DNA of 64,000 nucleotides from Streptomyces sp. LHD-70. GTDB taxonomy: Bacteria > Actinomycetota > Actinomycetes > Streptomycetales > Streptomycetaceae. Of the stretch, positions 1 to 8,438 are shown piece after piece. The notes beneath the pieces were generated by a model that worked only from the letters and a program-made list of their open reading frames with translations, was not told where the DNA came from and made no database searches. The stretch lies in the NCBI RefSeq assembly GCF_031157275.1, contig NZ_JAVIFW010000015.1, positions 144,750-208,749 on the forward strand. The letters run 5' to 3'. How positions within the stretch are numbered: the first letter of the stretch is position 1; the number at the start of each line of letters is the position of its first letter. The translations under genes and the position numbers were made by a program.

Positions 1-118
1 CTCATGACGGACAGAGTAGGTGAACAGCACGAATGCGCGCTCCGTGGCCGCCCGAGCAGAGCCGTCTTGGCGAGTGTGTGCCCGCGGTCGTCGATGGGGA
101 ACGGCGGCGGTGCGCGGT

Positions 119-160
119 GGGACGGGGGTTGGACGGGTTGGACGGGGGTTGGACGGGGGT
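119..160 (+). repeat. G-rich 11-bp tandem repeat, possible G-quadruplex
   Basis: Four G-tracts at 124-128, 135-137, 144-148 and 155-159 are each separated by the same six bases, TTGGAC. The block therefore fits the formula for an intramolecular G-quadruplex on the + strand with three six-base loops. It also reads as an 11-bp tandem unit with one shortened copy. No gene that I can support covers positions 1-290. Confidence 0.65.
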
Positions 161-291
161 GCGCTGCTTTCCGGTGGCTCGACATCGCCGCCACCGGCAC
201 ACGCATCCTGACGGACCGGCCGCCCGCCGTGCCCGTCCTCAGTTGACCTCCCGCCTGACCGCCCGCACCGGGGGAATCAGTACGCAGCGTT

Positions 292-1149
292 GAGGACCGC
301 CTCGCCTACCACTCCGCGTTCGTCACCGTCCGGCCCCCGGCCATGGAGAACCTCACCACCAGCGTGCGCACCCTGATGATCCTGGGACGGCATCAACTGC
401 CCACCGCACGCCCCTCCCTGATCGTCTCCGGCCCGGCAGCGGCCGGGAAAACCACCGCTCTCCTGCATGTCGAACGCGCCTGCCAACTCACCCACACCCA
501 ACAGCACCCACCACCGGCCTGAAGCACGCACGCTCCCGTGCCGGTCGCCTACGTACTGGTACCGCCCGCGAGCGCGAAAGCCCTCGCAGGCGAGTTCGCC
601 CGCTACCTCTCCATCCCCGTCACCGCCCGCATGACACAGGCCCAGATCACCGACGCCGTCTGCCACGCCTACAACCGTGTGGGCGTGCGACTCGTGATGA
701 TCGACGAGATCCACCGGCTCAACCCCCGCACCACCACCGGCGCCGAAACCGCAGACCTGCTCAAAGACCTCACCGAACGCATCCGTGCGACGTTCGTATA
801 CGCGGGCATCGACGTCACCGGCACCGCCTTGCTCTCCCGGGTACGCGGAGCCCAACTCGCTGGCCGGGCTTGTCTGGTGGAAGGCAGTGCCTTCCCTGCA
901 CGACTCGGGAAACAACACCCTTCCGCGAACTGATCACCGGCGTGAAGCCGCGCTTGATCTCCGCGCACACCCGCCGGGAACCCTCGTCCGCCACGCCTCC
1001 TACCTCCACCAGCGCACCGCGGGCCGGATCGGGAGCCTGACCCGGTTCCGCCAAGCCGCGATCACGAGCATCCTCGACGGCACCGAACGCATCCCCAAAA
1101 CCAACGCTAGAAGCCGTCCGGCTCGATCACCGCGCCGAACAACATCACC
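292..1149 (+). pseudogene. TniB-like transposon ATPase, degenerate
   Basis: One frame from 292 carries a Walker A motif (GPAAAGKTT) in a context typical of TniB/IstB-type AAA ATPases that partner transposases of Tn5053- or Tn7-like elements. An in-frame TGA at 520-522 interrupts it. The same frame then resumes from about 523 with a Walker B-like stretch (LVMIDEIHRLN) and the TniB-like segment DLLKDLTERIRATFVYAGID. After about 840 the homology moves between frames, continuing as LDLRAHPPGTLVRHASYLHQ and then GRIGSLTRF near 955-1050. The gene thus has one nonsense codon and at least two frameshifts and cannot make a full protein. Its 3' end abuts the truncated transposase at about 1150. The family assignment comes from motif order and is reasonably secure; the exact ends are estimates. 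Confidence 0.7.
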
Positions 1150-1663
1150 GCGCAGGAACTGACGCCACGTCGGCCTCGTGCCGGGTCCGCGTCGGGGTGC
1201 GGGGCCCAGGCCGGCGCTGCGCAGGGTGCGCCGGATGGCTGAGGCACCGATGCGGTGGCCGAGGCCGCGCAGCTCGCCCTGGATGCGGGTCGAGCCCCAG
1301 GTCGGGTTCTCCCTGGCCAGGCGCAGGATCAGTGCGGTGAGCTCCTCGTAGATCGGCGGACGTCCGGTCCGTGCGGGCTTCTGCCTCCACTTCCAGCGCA
1401 GCAGCGTGCGGTGCAAGGCGAGCAGGGTGCCGGGAGTGACCAGGCGGTGGCGGCGCAGCTGGCCCGGGAGGTGCCGGGCGAGGGCGGCGAGCACAGCGCG
1501 CTCCGGCCATGTCAGGCGCGGCCGGACGCCGAGCTGGCGGCGCAGCCGCGTTCTCGTGGCGGAGCGCAACGAGAACGACGTCCTTGGCCTCATCCGTGCG
1601 GGAGAGCAGCAGGAGCAGTCCGAGGAGCCGGAGGAAGATCAGATAGAGGATGTGCAGCGCCAT
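1150..1663 (-). pseudogene. rve-type transposase, 5' part only, frameshifted
   Basis: Read on the minus strand, the frame opens with the leader MALHILYLIFLRLLGLLLLL followed by SRTDEAKDV, characteristic of a common Streptomyces integrase-core (IS3/IS481-like) transposase. Near 1555 the reading shifts to another frame. That frame continues with RPRLTWPERAVLAALARHLP, the helix-turn-helix region TGRPPIYEELTALILRLARE and GLGHRIGASAIRRTLRSAGL, ending at about 1150. The catalytic DDE core is absent. This is a truncated, inactive remnant joined directly to the tniB-like wreck. The junction probably marks an old insertion or deletion end. Confidence 0.75.
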
Positions 1664-2002
1664 TCAGTGCGAGCCTGCCATGATCGCTGGGTGCTGCATA
1701 GCACCTGCTCATGGGCTATGCGTGACTTTCGGCACCCCACTGGGCGGCGGAGGGGAGCATGCGCAGATTCCTGGCGAGGACCCCGAGCATGCCCGCGCAG
1801 GGGAGCACGGCCAGCGGCGACACGAGTTGGTGTGCCAGCGAGTCCAGGGCGACTCCGGTGACCGCGCAGATCAGACCCGGCAGAAGCCATCCGGCGCGCC
1901 CCGCCCGCGGATGGGTGGGGCGCGCCGGTGACCCTGGGGAACAGGTCGGGATTGCCTTGTCCTTCCGCAGTCGGGACGTGTCGACTGTTTTCACGGCCAG
2001 GT
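1664..2002. other. stretch without a supported gene
   Basis: I see no gene here. The minus strand is open from about 1930 to 1716 and has a mildly hydrophobic segment (WLLPGLICAVTGVALDSLAH), but it has no start or ribosome-binding site of its own. It could be the tail of a decayed membrane protein. Confidence 0.4.
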
Positions 2003-2203
2003 TCAGGCTTCCACGGGGAGCAGTCGGCCGCCGTCGTAGAACCCGCCCGCGCTGTAGACGAGGGACGGGCGGTCGCTGTGTTCGGCGTGCACCACCCGGG
2101 CGATGAACATCGTGTGGGTGGTGGTCTGGAGAATCTGCCGACCACAGACCCGCAGACGCCGGACCTGTGAAAATAGGCGCCCCGACCGGACGGCGCCCGA
2201 CAT
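2003..2203 (-). pseudogene. flavin reductase-like C-terminal fragment
   Basis: The 66-residue minus-strand frame ends in a pattern typical of the last strands of FMN-binding split-barrel flavin reductases: a THTMFIARVVHAE segment, then RPSLVYSAGGFYDGG and the terminal LLPVEA. The N-terminal two thirds of such a domain (about 110 residues) is missing. Upstream there is only 39 bp before the AraC gene. I read it as the tail of a reductase component of a two-component monooxygenase. This would suit the catabolic theme of the neighbours, but the fragment should be inactive. Confidence 0.45.
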
Positions 2204-2242
2204 TGCGGAGTCGGCCGGGTGCCGCCTGGGCCATGACGCTCC

Positions 2243-3286
2243 TCAACGGGGCGAGGCGGTTGCCTCGCCTCCTTGTTGTTTGCGCCACCGGCCGGGCGAC
2301 TGGTGATGCCACCGCTTGAACGCGCGCGTGAAGTTCCCTTGGTTGCTGTAGCCGAGCAGGTGGGCGATGTCGGCCATCGGCAGCTCGGTGTCGGTGAGGA
2401 GGTGACGAGCGACGTCGCGGCGGGTTTCGTCGAGGAGAGCCTCGAACGTGATGCCATGGCGGGCCAGATGCCGGTGGAGGGTGTACCTGTGGATGCCGAA
2501 AAGGGCCGCGACATTCTCCACGCTGCAAGAGCCGGTGGCCAGCAGATTCTGAATCGTCTTGCGCACCTGCACGACGAGGTCTGGCTGGTCCCTCCCCTGC
2601 AGCTCGACCAGGTGATCGTAGAGGAACCTCTCCAGCTTCTGGTCTGCCCCCGCGCGCTCGTGGACCAAGAGTTCCTTCGGGAACCACACCTCGTGTCGGG
2701 GCTGGTCGAAGAGGACCGTGGCGCGGAAGAACCGCCGGTACGGGGTGGTAGAGGCGGGTTCGCGATGGGCGATGTGCACGGTGGTCGGCCGCCAGGTGCG
2801 GCCCAGGACCATCTCCAGGATCTTCACGTTGGCGACTAGAAAGGCCGTGAGGATCTGCTCGCTACCGGGAAACACCCGATCGATGCTCAGAGTGAGCGCC
2901 GCGTAGTCGTCCTCGACGGTGAGGCCGGCAGTGAGTCCGGGGTACCAGATGGGGCTGAACCGCAGGAGGGCGTCGACCGCATCGCGTACGGAATGAGCGT
3001 TCAGTACCAAAAAGCGCAAGGGACCGGTGTTGTCCAATGTGGCCCGTTGGCCCAGCAGCAGCCCCAGGTGATCGCAGCCGGTCGCGGCGCCTGCCGCTTC
3101 CAGGATGCGGCCGTTCACTCTCATCGGCAGCGGACGCAACGGGTGGGCGAATGAGTCTTGGGTGATGCCGAAGGACTCGAGCAGCTCCCATGGATCGTGC
3201 CCGAATTCCCGCATGATCTGGGGCAACGTCGACAGTGCACCGACTGGGACCGCTGCCTGGCCGAGATCTTTTGTGCCTCTGTTCAT
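2243..3286 (-). CDS. AraC-family transcriptional regulator
   Basis: A 347-residue regulator. The N-terminal part, about residues 10-200, resembles the arabinose-binding-like domain of the OruR/ArgR branch of AraC proteins (motifs LGLLLGQRATL and VRDAVDALLRF). The C-terminal 100 residues hold two helix-turn-helix motifs, SVENVAALFGIHRYTLHRHL and MADIAHLLGYSNQGNFTRAF, followed by RWHHQSPGRWR. I chose the ATG at 3286 because GGAGGTG lies just upstream; the frame is open further to 3340 without a better site. It is transcribed divergently from the BKACE gene across a 146-bp gap. It is therefore the likely activator of the carboxylate-degradation genes to its right, with the substrate or a CoA-linked intermediate as effector. 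The effector is inferred, not visible. Confidence 0.9.
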   Translation of the reverse strand: MNRGTKDLGQAAVPVGALSTLPQIMREFGHDPWELLESFGITQDSFAHPLRPLPMRVNGRILEAAGAATGCDHLGLLLGQRATLDNTGPLRFLVLNAHSVRDAVDALLRFSPIWYPGLTAGLTVEDDYAALTLSIDRVFPGSEQILTAFLVANVKILEMVLGRTWRPTTVHIAHREPASTTPYRRFFRATVLFDQPRHEVWFPKELLVHERAGADQKLERFLYDHLVELQGRDQPDLVVQVRKTIQNLLATGSCSVENVAALFGIHRYTLHRHLARHGITFEALLDETRRDVARHLLTDTELPMADIAHLLGYSNQGNFTRAFKRWHHQSPGRWRKQQGGEATASPR

Positions 3287-3303
3287 CGTCACCTCCAACG
3301 AAG

Positions 3304-3332
3304 GTGACGAAAGGATAATTCTGAGTGACGAA
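3304..3332 (+). promoter_or_regulatory. candidate AraC-type operator, direct repeat GTGACGAA
   Basis: Two identical octamers, GTGACGAA, start at 3304 and 3325, 21 bp apart, which is two helical turns. A weaker match (GGTGACC) follows at 3365. AraC-type activators usually bind direct repeats of this spacing. The pair lies in the divergent gap between the regulator (start 3286) and the BKACE gene (start 3433). Confidence 0.45.
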
Positions 3333-3432
3333 TTGATCAATACCAGGGGTGTGTTCTCTCCTACGGTGACCGCATCGCGCCACCGAGGACGACGCGGTGG
3401 CCCCGGAACCTCGCCCGATGAGGAGCACGCGC

Positions 3433-4488
3433 ATGCACTTCCTGGACGACAGCCTGTACCCGGAGAACCAGGAGAAGCTGGTAATCCAAGCCGCCCCCTA
3501 CGGACCGCAGTGGACTCCGAACGATTCGGACGACATTCCAGTGTCCATGGACGAACAGGTTCAAAAGGCGGTGGACTGCTGGAACGCCGGCGCGACCGTC
3601 TTGCACGTGCACGTACGGGAAGCGGACGGCAAGGGATCCAAGCGGCTTTCCATGTTCAACGAGCTCCTGGGCCGACTGCGTGAAGCGGTGCCGGAAATGG
3701 TGCTGCAGGTCGGCGGCTCGATCTCCTTCGCCCCGGAAGACGAGGGCCGGGAAGCGAAGTGGCTGGACTACGACACCCGCCACATGCTGGCAGAGCTGTC
3801 TCCCGCCCCCGACCAGGTCACCATCGCGATCAACACAAGCCAGATGAACATCGTCGAGATGCTGACCGAGGACGACGTCGCCGGCACGATCCTGGAGAAG
3901 CCGCAGTACGTCGAGGCCTATAGCGAGATGGTTTCCGACGCTCGCCCCTCCTTCTACATCGAGCATCTCAAGCGACTGGCCGCCAAGGGGATCCAGCCGC
4001 ACTTCATGCTCGGCCACGTGCACCAGCTCGAGTCGGTCGAGCGCCTGATCCGCAAGGGTCTCTATCAAGGCCCGCTGGTGCTCAACTACGTTGCCATCGG
4101 CGGAGGCGCCGCAGGCTTCAACCCGGCCGACCTGATGGAGTTCGTCCGACGCTCACCGGACGGCGCGGTGCTGACCATCGAGAGCTCGATGCGCGCGGTA
4201 CTGCCCCTCAACGTCATGGCCCTGGCCATGGGGCTGCATGTGCGGGTCGGTATCGAGGACAACCTCTGGGGTCGCAAGGGAGAGCGCATCACCACGGTGC
4301 AGCAGATCGAGCAGGTCGTCCGCATCGCGAAGGAACTCGGACGGGACATCGCGACCGGGCCGGAGGCGCGCCGGATCTATCAGATCGGCGAGAGCTACGA
4401 CAGCACCGAGGAGACGATCGCCAAGCTCGGCCTGCCACCCACCCGCCGGCCTGGTCAGCGTGGCTTCACTGTCCCCGGCCTCAGCTGA
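3433..4488 (+). CDS. BKACE family (DUF849) beta-keto acid cleavage enzyme
   Basis: A 351-residue TIM-barrel protein of the BKACE family. Its members condense a beta-keto acid with acetyl-CoA and split the product into acetoacetate and a shortened acyl-CoA. The zinc-binding motif HVHVRE (about residues 47-52) and the later motif VRVGIEDNLW (about residue 270) are both intact, as are GGSISFAPE and LNYVAIGGG. The sequence is longer than the roughly 300 residues usual for the family, with an insertion between about residues 90 and 190. The start at 3433 is set by AGGAG eight bases upstream; an in-frame ATG at 3418 overlaps that site. It is the first gene after the divergent regulator. The true substrate cannot be read from the sequence. 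Confidence 0.9.
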   Translation: MHFLDDSLYPENQEKLVIQAAPYGPQWTPNDSDDIPVSMDEQVQKAVDCWNAGATVLHVHVREADGKGSKRLSMFNELLGRLREAVPEMVLQVGGSISFAPEDEGREAKWLDYDTRHMLAELSPAPDQVTIAINTSQMNIVEMLTEDDVAGTILEKPQYVEAYSEMVSDARPSFYIEHLKRLAAKGIQPHFMLGHVHQLESVERLIRKGLYQGPLVLNYVAIGGGAAGFNPADLMEFVRRSPDGAVLTIESSMRAVLPLNVMALAMGLHVRVGIEDNLWGRKGERITTVQQIEQVVRIAKELGRDIATGPEARRIYQIGESYDSTEETIAKLGLPPTRRPGQRGFTVPGLS

Positions 4489-4784
4489 CACCGCGACCCC
4501 AGACCCAGCCAAGGGCGTCCGGGAGGGCCCTCGCCCGGCTGGCCCGCGCGGGCACGTCTGTCCGCAAACACGGAGCCAGACATGAGACAGCGGGGGAACT
4601 CGCCCACTGGGGACCGGCGAGTACCGAGGCAGTTCTGTGCCCAGCCGGGCGCAGAGCTGCTCCCTCGCCCCTTTCGGTACACCCAACATCAAGCCCGCTT
4701 GTCGCTTACCTGGCCAGCGCCCCCTGGTCGTCCACCACCTGCACACGACCGCAGCAACCTTAGCCCCGCCCTCCGAGGAGCAGC

Positions 4785-5474
4785 GTGAACATTTCCAGTG
4801 CACCCAGGGAAGACGCAGCGGCCGATGCCGCCAACCCAGAGCCGACCGAGGACGCCCTCGCCGCAGACCACATCCTCGGCCCCAAGCTGGCCGCGCTGCT
4901 GCGGCTCAAGCTCGACGCCTCAGTGACCCACCTGTACACCCGCGGGATCCGCCGGCATATACGGGCCGCCCTTCAGGCCGGTGCCACCCGTGAGGAAGTC
5001 CTCACGGTCCTCAAGCTGTCCACGGTCATCGGCATCCACGCCCTCGCGGTCGGCATGCCCATCCTGAACCAGGAACTGGACTACGCCCAGACTCCCGCGC
5101 AGCCACAACCCCCCTTCTGCTCGACCCCGGTCTGCGACACCCTGCGCCGCGACCGGCAGTTCAACCCGGACTGGGACGCGATCTACGACGCTGCTCCGGA
5201 CTGGCTGGAGAACTTCCTGGCCAGCGCCCTGGAGTTCTGGCGCGACGGCATCCTGCCACCTTTGTGGATCGAGCTCCTGTGCATCGCCGGTGACTCCGCG
5301 CTCACCCACATGTACTCGCCCGGAACGCGCCGGCACATCCATGCCGCGCTCAGCCTCGGAGCCACCCGCGAGCAGATCCTGGCCGTTCTCGACATCGTCG
5401 GCCACCAAGGCCAAGAAGCAGTCGAGACGGCTGTGCACATCCTTGACGATGTGTGGGCCAAGGAGCGCCCCTGA
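4785..5474 (+). CDS. tandem carboxymuconolactone decarboxylase (CMD)-family protein
   Basis: A 229-residue protein with two CMD-like halves, at about residues 25-100 and 130-225. Each has the signature THLY or THMYSPGTRRHIHAAL followed by GATREE/GATREQ and a hydrophobic helix. The usual redox or catalytic CxxC/CxxH of AhpD and CMD proteins is replaced by a THxY pattern in both halves. Ordinary peroxidase chemistry is therefore unlikely, and a decarboxylase or isomerase-type role on a ring or lactone product is more plausible. It starts with GTG after GAGGAG. Its stop codon overlaps the start of the next gene (TGATG), so translation is coupled. The 296-bp gap upstream of it holds no gene that I can see. 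Confidence 0.8.
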   Translation: MNISSAPREDAAADAANPEPTEDALAADHILGPKLAALLRLKLDASVTHLYTRGIRRHIRAALQAGATREEVLTVLKLSTVIGIHALAVGMPILNQELDYAQTPAQPQPPFCSTPVCDTLRRDRQFNPDWDAIYDAAPDWLENFLASALEFWRDGILPPLWIELLCIAGDSALTHMYSPGTRRHIHAALSLGATREQILAVLDIVGHQGQEAVETAVHILDDVWAKERP

Positions 5475-6856
5475 TGTCTTCAGCAGCCGTGGAAGTAGCC
5501 TCCCGCCTTGAAAGACTCCCGCTGTCCCGGTGGCACAAGACCATCGTTGCGTTGCTGGCGGGAGCGCTGGTCTTCGAGTACATGGATCTGTACTCCTTCG
5601 CCTTTACCCCCGCGCTCATGGAGCACGAGGGATTCACCGTCCAAGACGTAGCGATCATCACCGGCGCGACAGCCGCCGGCACCTTCTTCGGCGCCGGGAT
5701 CGGCGGTCGGCTGGCCGACCGGTTCGGTCGCAAGCCCGTCCTGCTGGCGTGCGTGGCCACCTACAGCCTGGGCTCGCTGCTCAATGCCGTAGTGGCCGAC
5801 CCCATCTACTTCTTGGCGCTGCGTTTCGTCACCGCCTTGGGATTCCAAGGGATGAACGTCGTCACGGTGGTGCTGCTGGCTGAACTCATGCCCGCCCGGG
5901 TCCGCGGCCGCGCCCAGGCCTGGGCCGTCGGCTGCGGGGCGGTAGGCCCGATGGTGATGGCATGGCTCGGCTTCTTCGTGGTCCCCAACATCGAGTGGGG
6001 CTGGCGCCTTCTCTATGTCGTCGGCGGTCTGGGAATCGTGCTCTTCGTCGTGCTCCAGCGGCATCTACCCGAGTCGCCGCGCTGGCTGGTCTCGGCCGGT
6101 CACCATGTCCGCGCCGAAACCACCTTGCGCGCGATCGAAGACGAGATCACACGTCAGGGGCACGTACTGCCGCCCCCCGATGCAGCCCCGACACCGCCCG
6201 CCGAGGACGATGACTCCGGAGCGGGCCTGCGGGCACTGGCAAAGGCCGGGTACGGCGGCCGGTTCGCCGTCACCTCAGCGATCTTCACACTGGGCGTCGT
6301 CTCATACTTCGGCTTCAACTACTGGGTCTCCACCCTGCTGAAGCTCCGTGGCTTCGACCTCCATCACACCACCCTGTACACGGCGATCATCGTGACCGTC
6401 GGGATGCTCGGCCCCCTGGCGGCCACCTTCTTCGCCGACCGCTGGCAGCGCAAGCACATCCTCGCCGGCATCGGCGCAGCCCTGGGCATCCTGTCTCTCC
6501 TGTTCACCCTGGCCAGCTCCACCGTGGCAGCCATCACCCTTGCCTGTGTCCTGTCCTTCGTCTTCCAGCTCTCGGTGCCCCTCACGCTGACCTATACCAG
6601 CGAGGTCTTCCCTACCCGATTCCGTTCCACGGGCCTGGGCTGGGCCAATTCCATCGCCCGGGTCGCCAATGTCATCGCCGCCCAGGTCATCTCCGCTCTG
6701 CTGCTGGGCTTCGGAATCGCCGCGGTCTTCTATTTCGTCGCGGCGCTCATGTTCACCTTTGCCCTACTCATCTCCGTCTTCGGGATACGCACGCGCGGTA
6801 TATCCCTGGAAGAGGTCAACGAGGCGCGAGCGGAGACCACACCGACGGCGTCATAG
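5474..6856 (+). CDS. MFS transporter, sugar-porter/metabolite:H+ symporter type
   Basis: A 460-residue, 12-helix major facilitator with an intact motif A in the first half (GGRLADRFGRKPVLL). A PESPRWL motif follows helix 6 and a second motif-A relic in the loop after helix 8 (ADRWQRKHI), as in the sugar-porter and aromatic-acid symporter branches. A charged cytoplasmic loop lies around residues 205-250. The ATG overlaps the stop of the CMD gene, with AGGAGC just upstream, so the two are co-translated. By context it imports the carboxylate consumed by this operon. It could equally carry an aromatic or alicyclic acid. Confidence 0.9.
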   Translation: MSSAAVEVASRLERLPLSRWHKTIVALLAGALVFEYMDLYSFAFTPALMEHEGFTVQDVAIITGATAAGTFFGAGIGGRLADRFGRKPVLLACVATYSLGSLLNAVVADPIYFLALRFVTALGFQGMNVVTVVLLAELMPARVRGRAQAWAVGCGAVGPMVMAWLGFFVVPNIEWGWRLLYVVGGLGIVLFVVLQRHLPESPRWLVSAGHHVRAETTLRAIEDEITRQGHVLPPPDAAPTPPAEDDDSGAGLRALAKAGYGGRFAVTSAIFTLGVVSYFGFNYWVSTLLKLRGFDLHHTTLYTAIIVTVGMLGPLAATFFADRWQRKHILAGIGAALGILSLLFTLASSTVAAITLACVLSFVFQLSVPLTLTYTSEVFPTRFRSTGLGWANSIARVANVIAAQVISALLLGFGIAAVFYFVAALMFTFALLISVFGIRTRGISLEEVNEARAETTPTAS

Positions 6857-6926
6857 TTCCGACCCCGGGAATGACCTGGAGATCCGCCCCGCGCGACCTC
6901 GAGGAAAGGCGCTCTATGAAGTGCCA

Positions 6927-6978
6927 CATTCCCGGGCACGCTCCCATCTCTTCATTCCCGGGCACGCTCCCATCTCTT
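6927..6978 (+). repeat. perfect 26-bp tandem duplication
   Basis: The 26 bases at 6927-6952 are repeated exactly at 6953-6978, immediately before the AGGAG of the SDR gene. The length is not a multiple of three and the copies are identical. It therefore looks like a recent slippage or duplication in the leader, not coding sequence. Confidence 0.95.
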
Positions 6979-6990
6979 CAGGAGACCGCT

Positions 6991-7815
6991 ATGCACATGG
7001 CAAACAAAGTCGCGCTCGTGACCGGGGTTGGGCCGGGCCTGGGCAAGGCGATTGCAGTTACGCTGGCGCGTGAAGGGGCGAACGTCGTGATCTGCGACGT
7101 GAACGAGACATCGCTGGCTGAGGCCCGCCAAGAGGTCGAGGCCGCAGGCGCCAACTGCCTTGCAGTGCGCTGCGACGTGTCGTCGAGCGCCGAGGTCACC
7201 GACATGTTCGCCGCCGCGGTGGAGCACTTCGGCTCCGTTCACGTGCTCGTTAACAACGCCGCGCTGACCCCTAACAGGCCGACCGACACCGAGCGCCGCA
7301 ACCAGCTCTATGCCTACCTGCACACACCCATGGCCCGCGACTCGCTGCGCTTCACCAGCGAGATCAGCGACGAGGAGTGGCAGCGCTACTGGGACGTGAA
7401 TGTGCATGGTGTGTTCTATTGCACCCGTGAGGCACTCAGGTTGATGCAGCCGCAGCGCTACGGGCGCATCGTCAACATCGCATCGATCGCCGGCATCTCG
7501 TCGAGGAGCGCGCACAGCCCGCACTACAGTGCGAGCAAGGGCGCAGTGATCGCCTTCACCCGCTCGGTGGCGATGGAAGTGGCAGGCGCCAACATCTTCG
7601 TCAACGCCATGGCGCCCGGAGGCGTCGCGACACCGGCCTTCAACGAGTACCTGGAACAGATCGGCGAGGCTGGCCGTAACCGTCTCTGGCAGGGCTGCCC
7701 CGCGGGGCGCTTCGGCACCGTCGATGAGTATGCCGCGACGGTACGGCACCTTGCGAGCGATGAACACTACCTAGTTGGACAGGTCATCAGCCCCAATGGG
7801 GGCTCAGCAATCTGA
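6991..7815 (+). CDS. short-chain dehydrogenase/reductase
   Basis: A 274-residue classical SDR with the cofactor loop TGVGPGLG at residues 12-19, an acidic residue after beta-2 (ICDVNE, implying NAD(H) preference), the NNAA motif, an active-site serine in NIASIAG and YSASK as catalytic Tyr/Lys. An insertion of about 25 residues after NNAA distinguishes it from typical 250-residue members. The start at 6991 follows AGGAG; upstream in-frame codons run through the 26-bp duplication and are not used. It probably interconverts a hydroxy- and keto-acyl intermediate that the BKACE enzyme then cleaves. That role is inferred from position. Confidence 0.88.
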   Translation: MHMANKVALVTGVGPGLGKAIAVTLAREGANVVICDVNETSLAEARQEVEAAGANCLAVRCDVSSSAEVTDMFAAAVEHFGSVHVLVNNAALTPNRPTDTERRNQLYAYLHTPMARDSLRFTSEISDEEWQRYWDVNVHGVFYCTREALRLMQPQRYGRIVNIASIAGISSRSAHSPHYSASKGAVIAFTRSVAMEVAGANIFVNAMAPGGVATPAFNEYLEQIGEAGRNRLWQGCPAGRFGTVDEYAATVRHLASDEHYLVGQVISPNGGSAI

Positions 7816-7920
7816 ATGCAACTGCGCGGGCGCAATGCACCATCACCGCCTCCATAACCGAAGTCGACGACGAACGGACCGCCCAGGCGGTAGAACTCCT
7901 GGGCGAGATCCCGGTGCTGC

Positions 7921-8222
7921 TTGACACGCTGGCGGTGGCCCCATCGGCGGGCAGCGGTCCGCGCCGCTCTGCCTCTCTTCGTTCTTGGGTTCCTGGTCAC
8001 GGCCGCGGCCTCGTCCTCGGGTCTGATTCCCGCCTCGTGGCAGCCGGGTTGGCCTAGTCGGGCCAGTTCCTCGTCACGGTCGCCCTGGCCGGCATCGGTC
8101 TGGGGCTGCACCCCTCGCTGATCCGCGCCGCGAGGGCCCGCCCGCTGGCCCTGGGCGGCATCCTCTGGGTGGCCGTCGCCGCGACCGCCCTCGCGCTGCA
8201 GTCCCTGACCGGCCGGCTCTGA
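7921..8222 (+). pseudogene. YeiH-type sulfate exporter, 3' remnant with frameshift
   Basis: The frame from 7921 gives LPLFVLGFLVTAA then GLIPASWQPG, a signature of the last third of YeiH/Cons_hypoth698 membrane transporters. At about 8060 the homology moves to another frame and continues FLVTVALAGIGLGLHPSLIR, then PLALGGILWVAVAATALALQ, ending with a normal stop at 8220-8222. The first two thirds of the gene are missing and one frameshift is present, so this is a dead relic. The rest of 7816-8438 shows no gene that I can support. Confidence 0.75.
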
Positions 8223-8438
8223 GCGAGGGCGGGCGCCAGCGTGGCTACACCAAGATCAGTGGCGACCTGGTCTGACGTAACGTCACGCTGATCTTCAAAC
8301 CCCGTGCTCGGCCCCAGCAAAAGGTCCGCAAGCGCGAGCTGGGCCGGCGATTGCGTCCCTGTAGCGATCGACCGGCACTGCCGCCACGCCACCCCTCACA
8401 ACAACCTGATGAACCAAATCAATCCGGAGGAGCTACGA

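Noticed and set aside
1716..1930. Small hydrophobic minus-strand protein
   Set aside because: No start signal and only one weak hydrophobic stretch; kept only as a comment.
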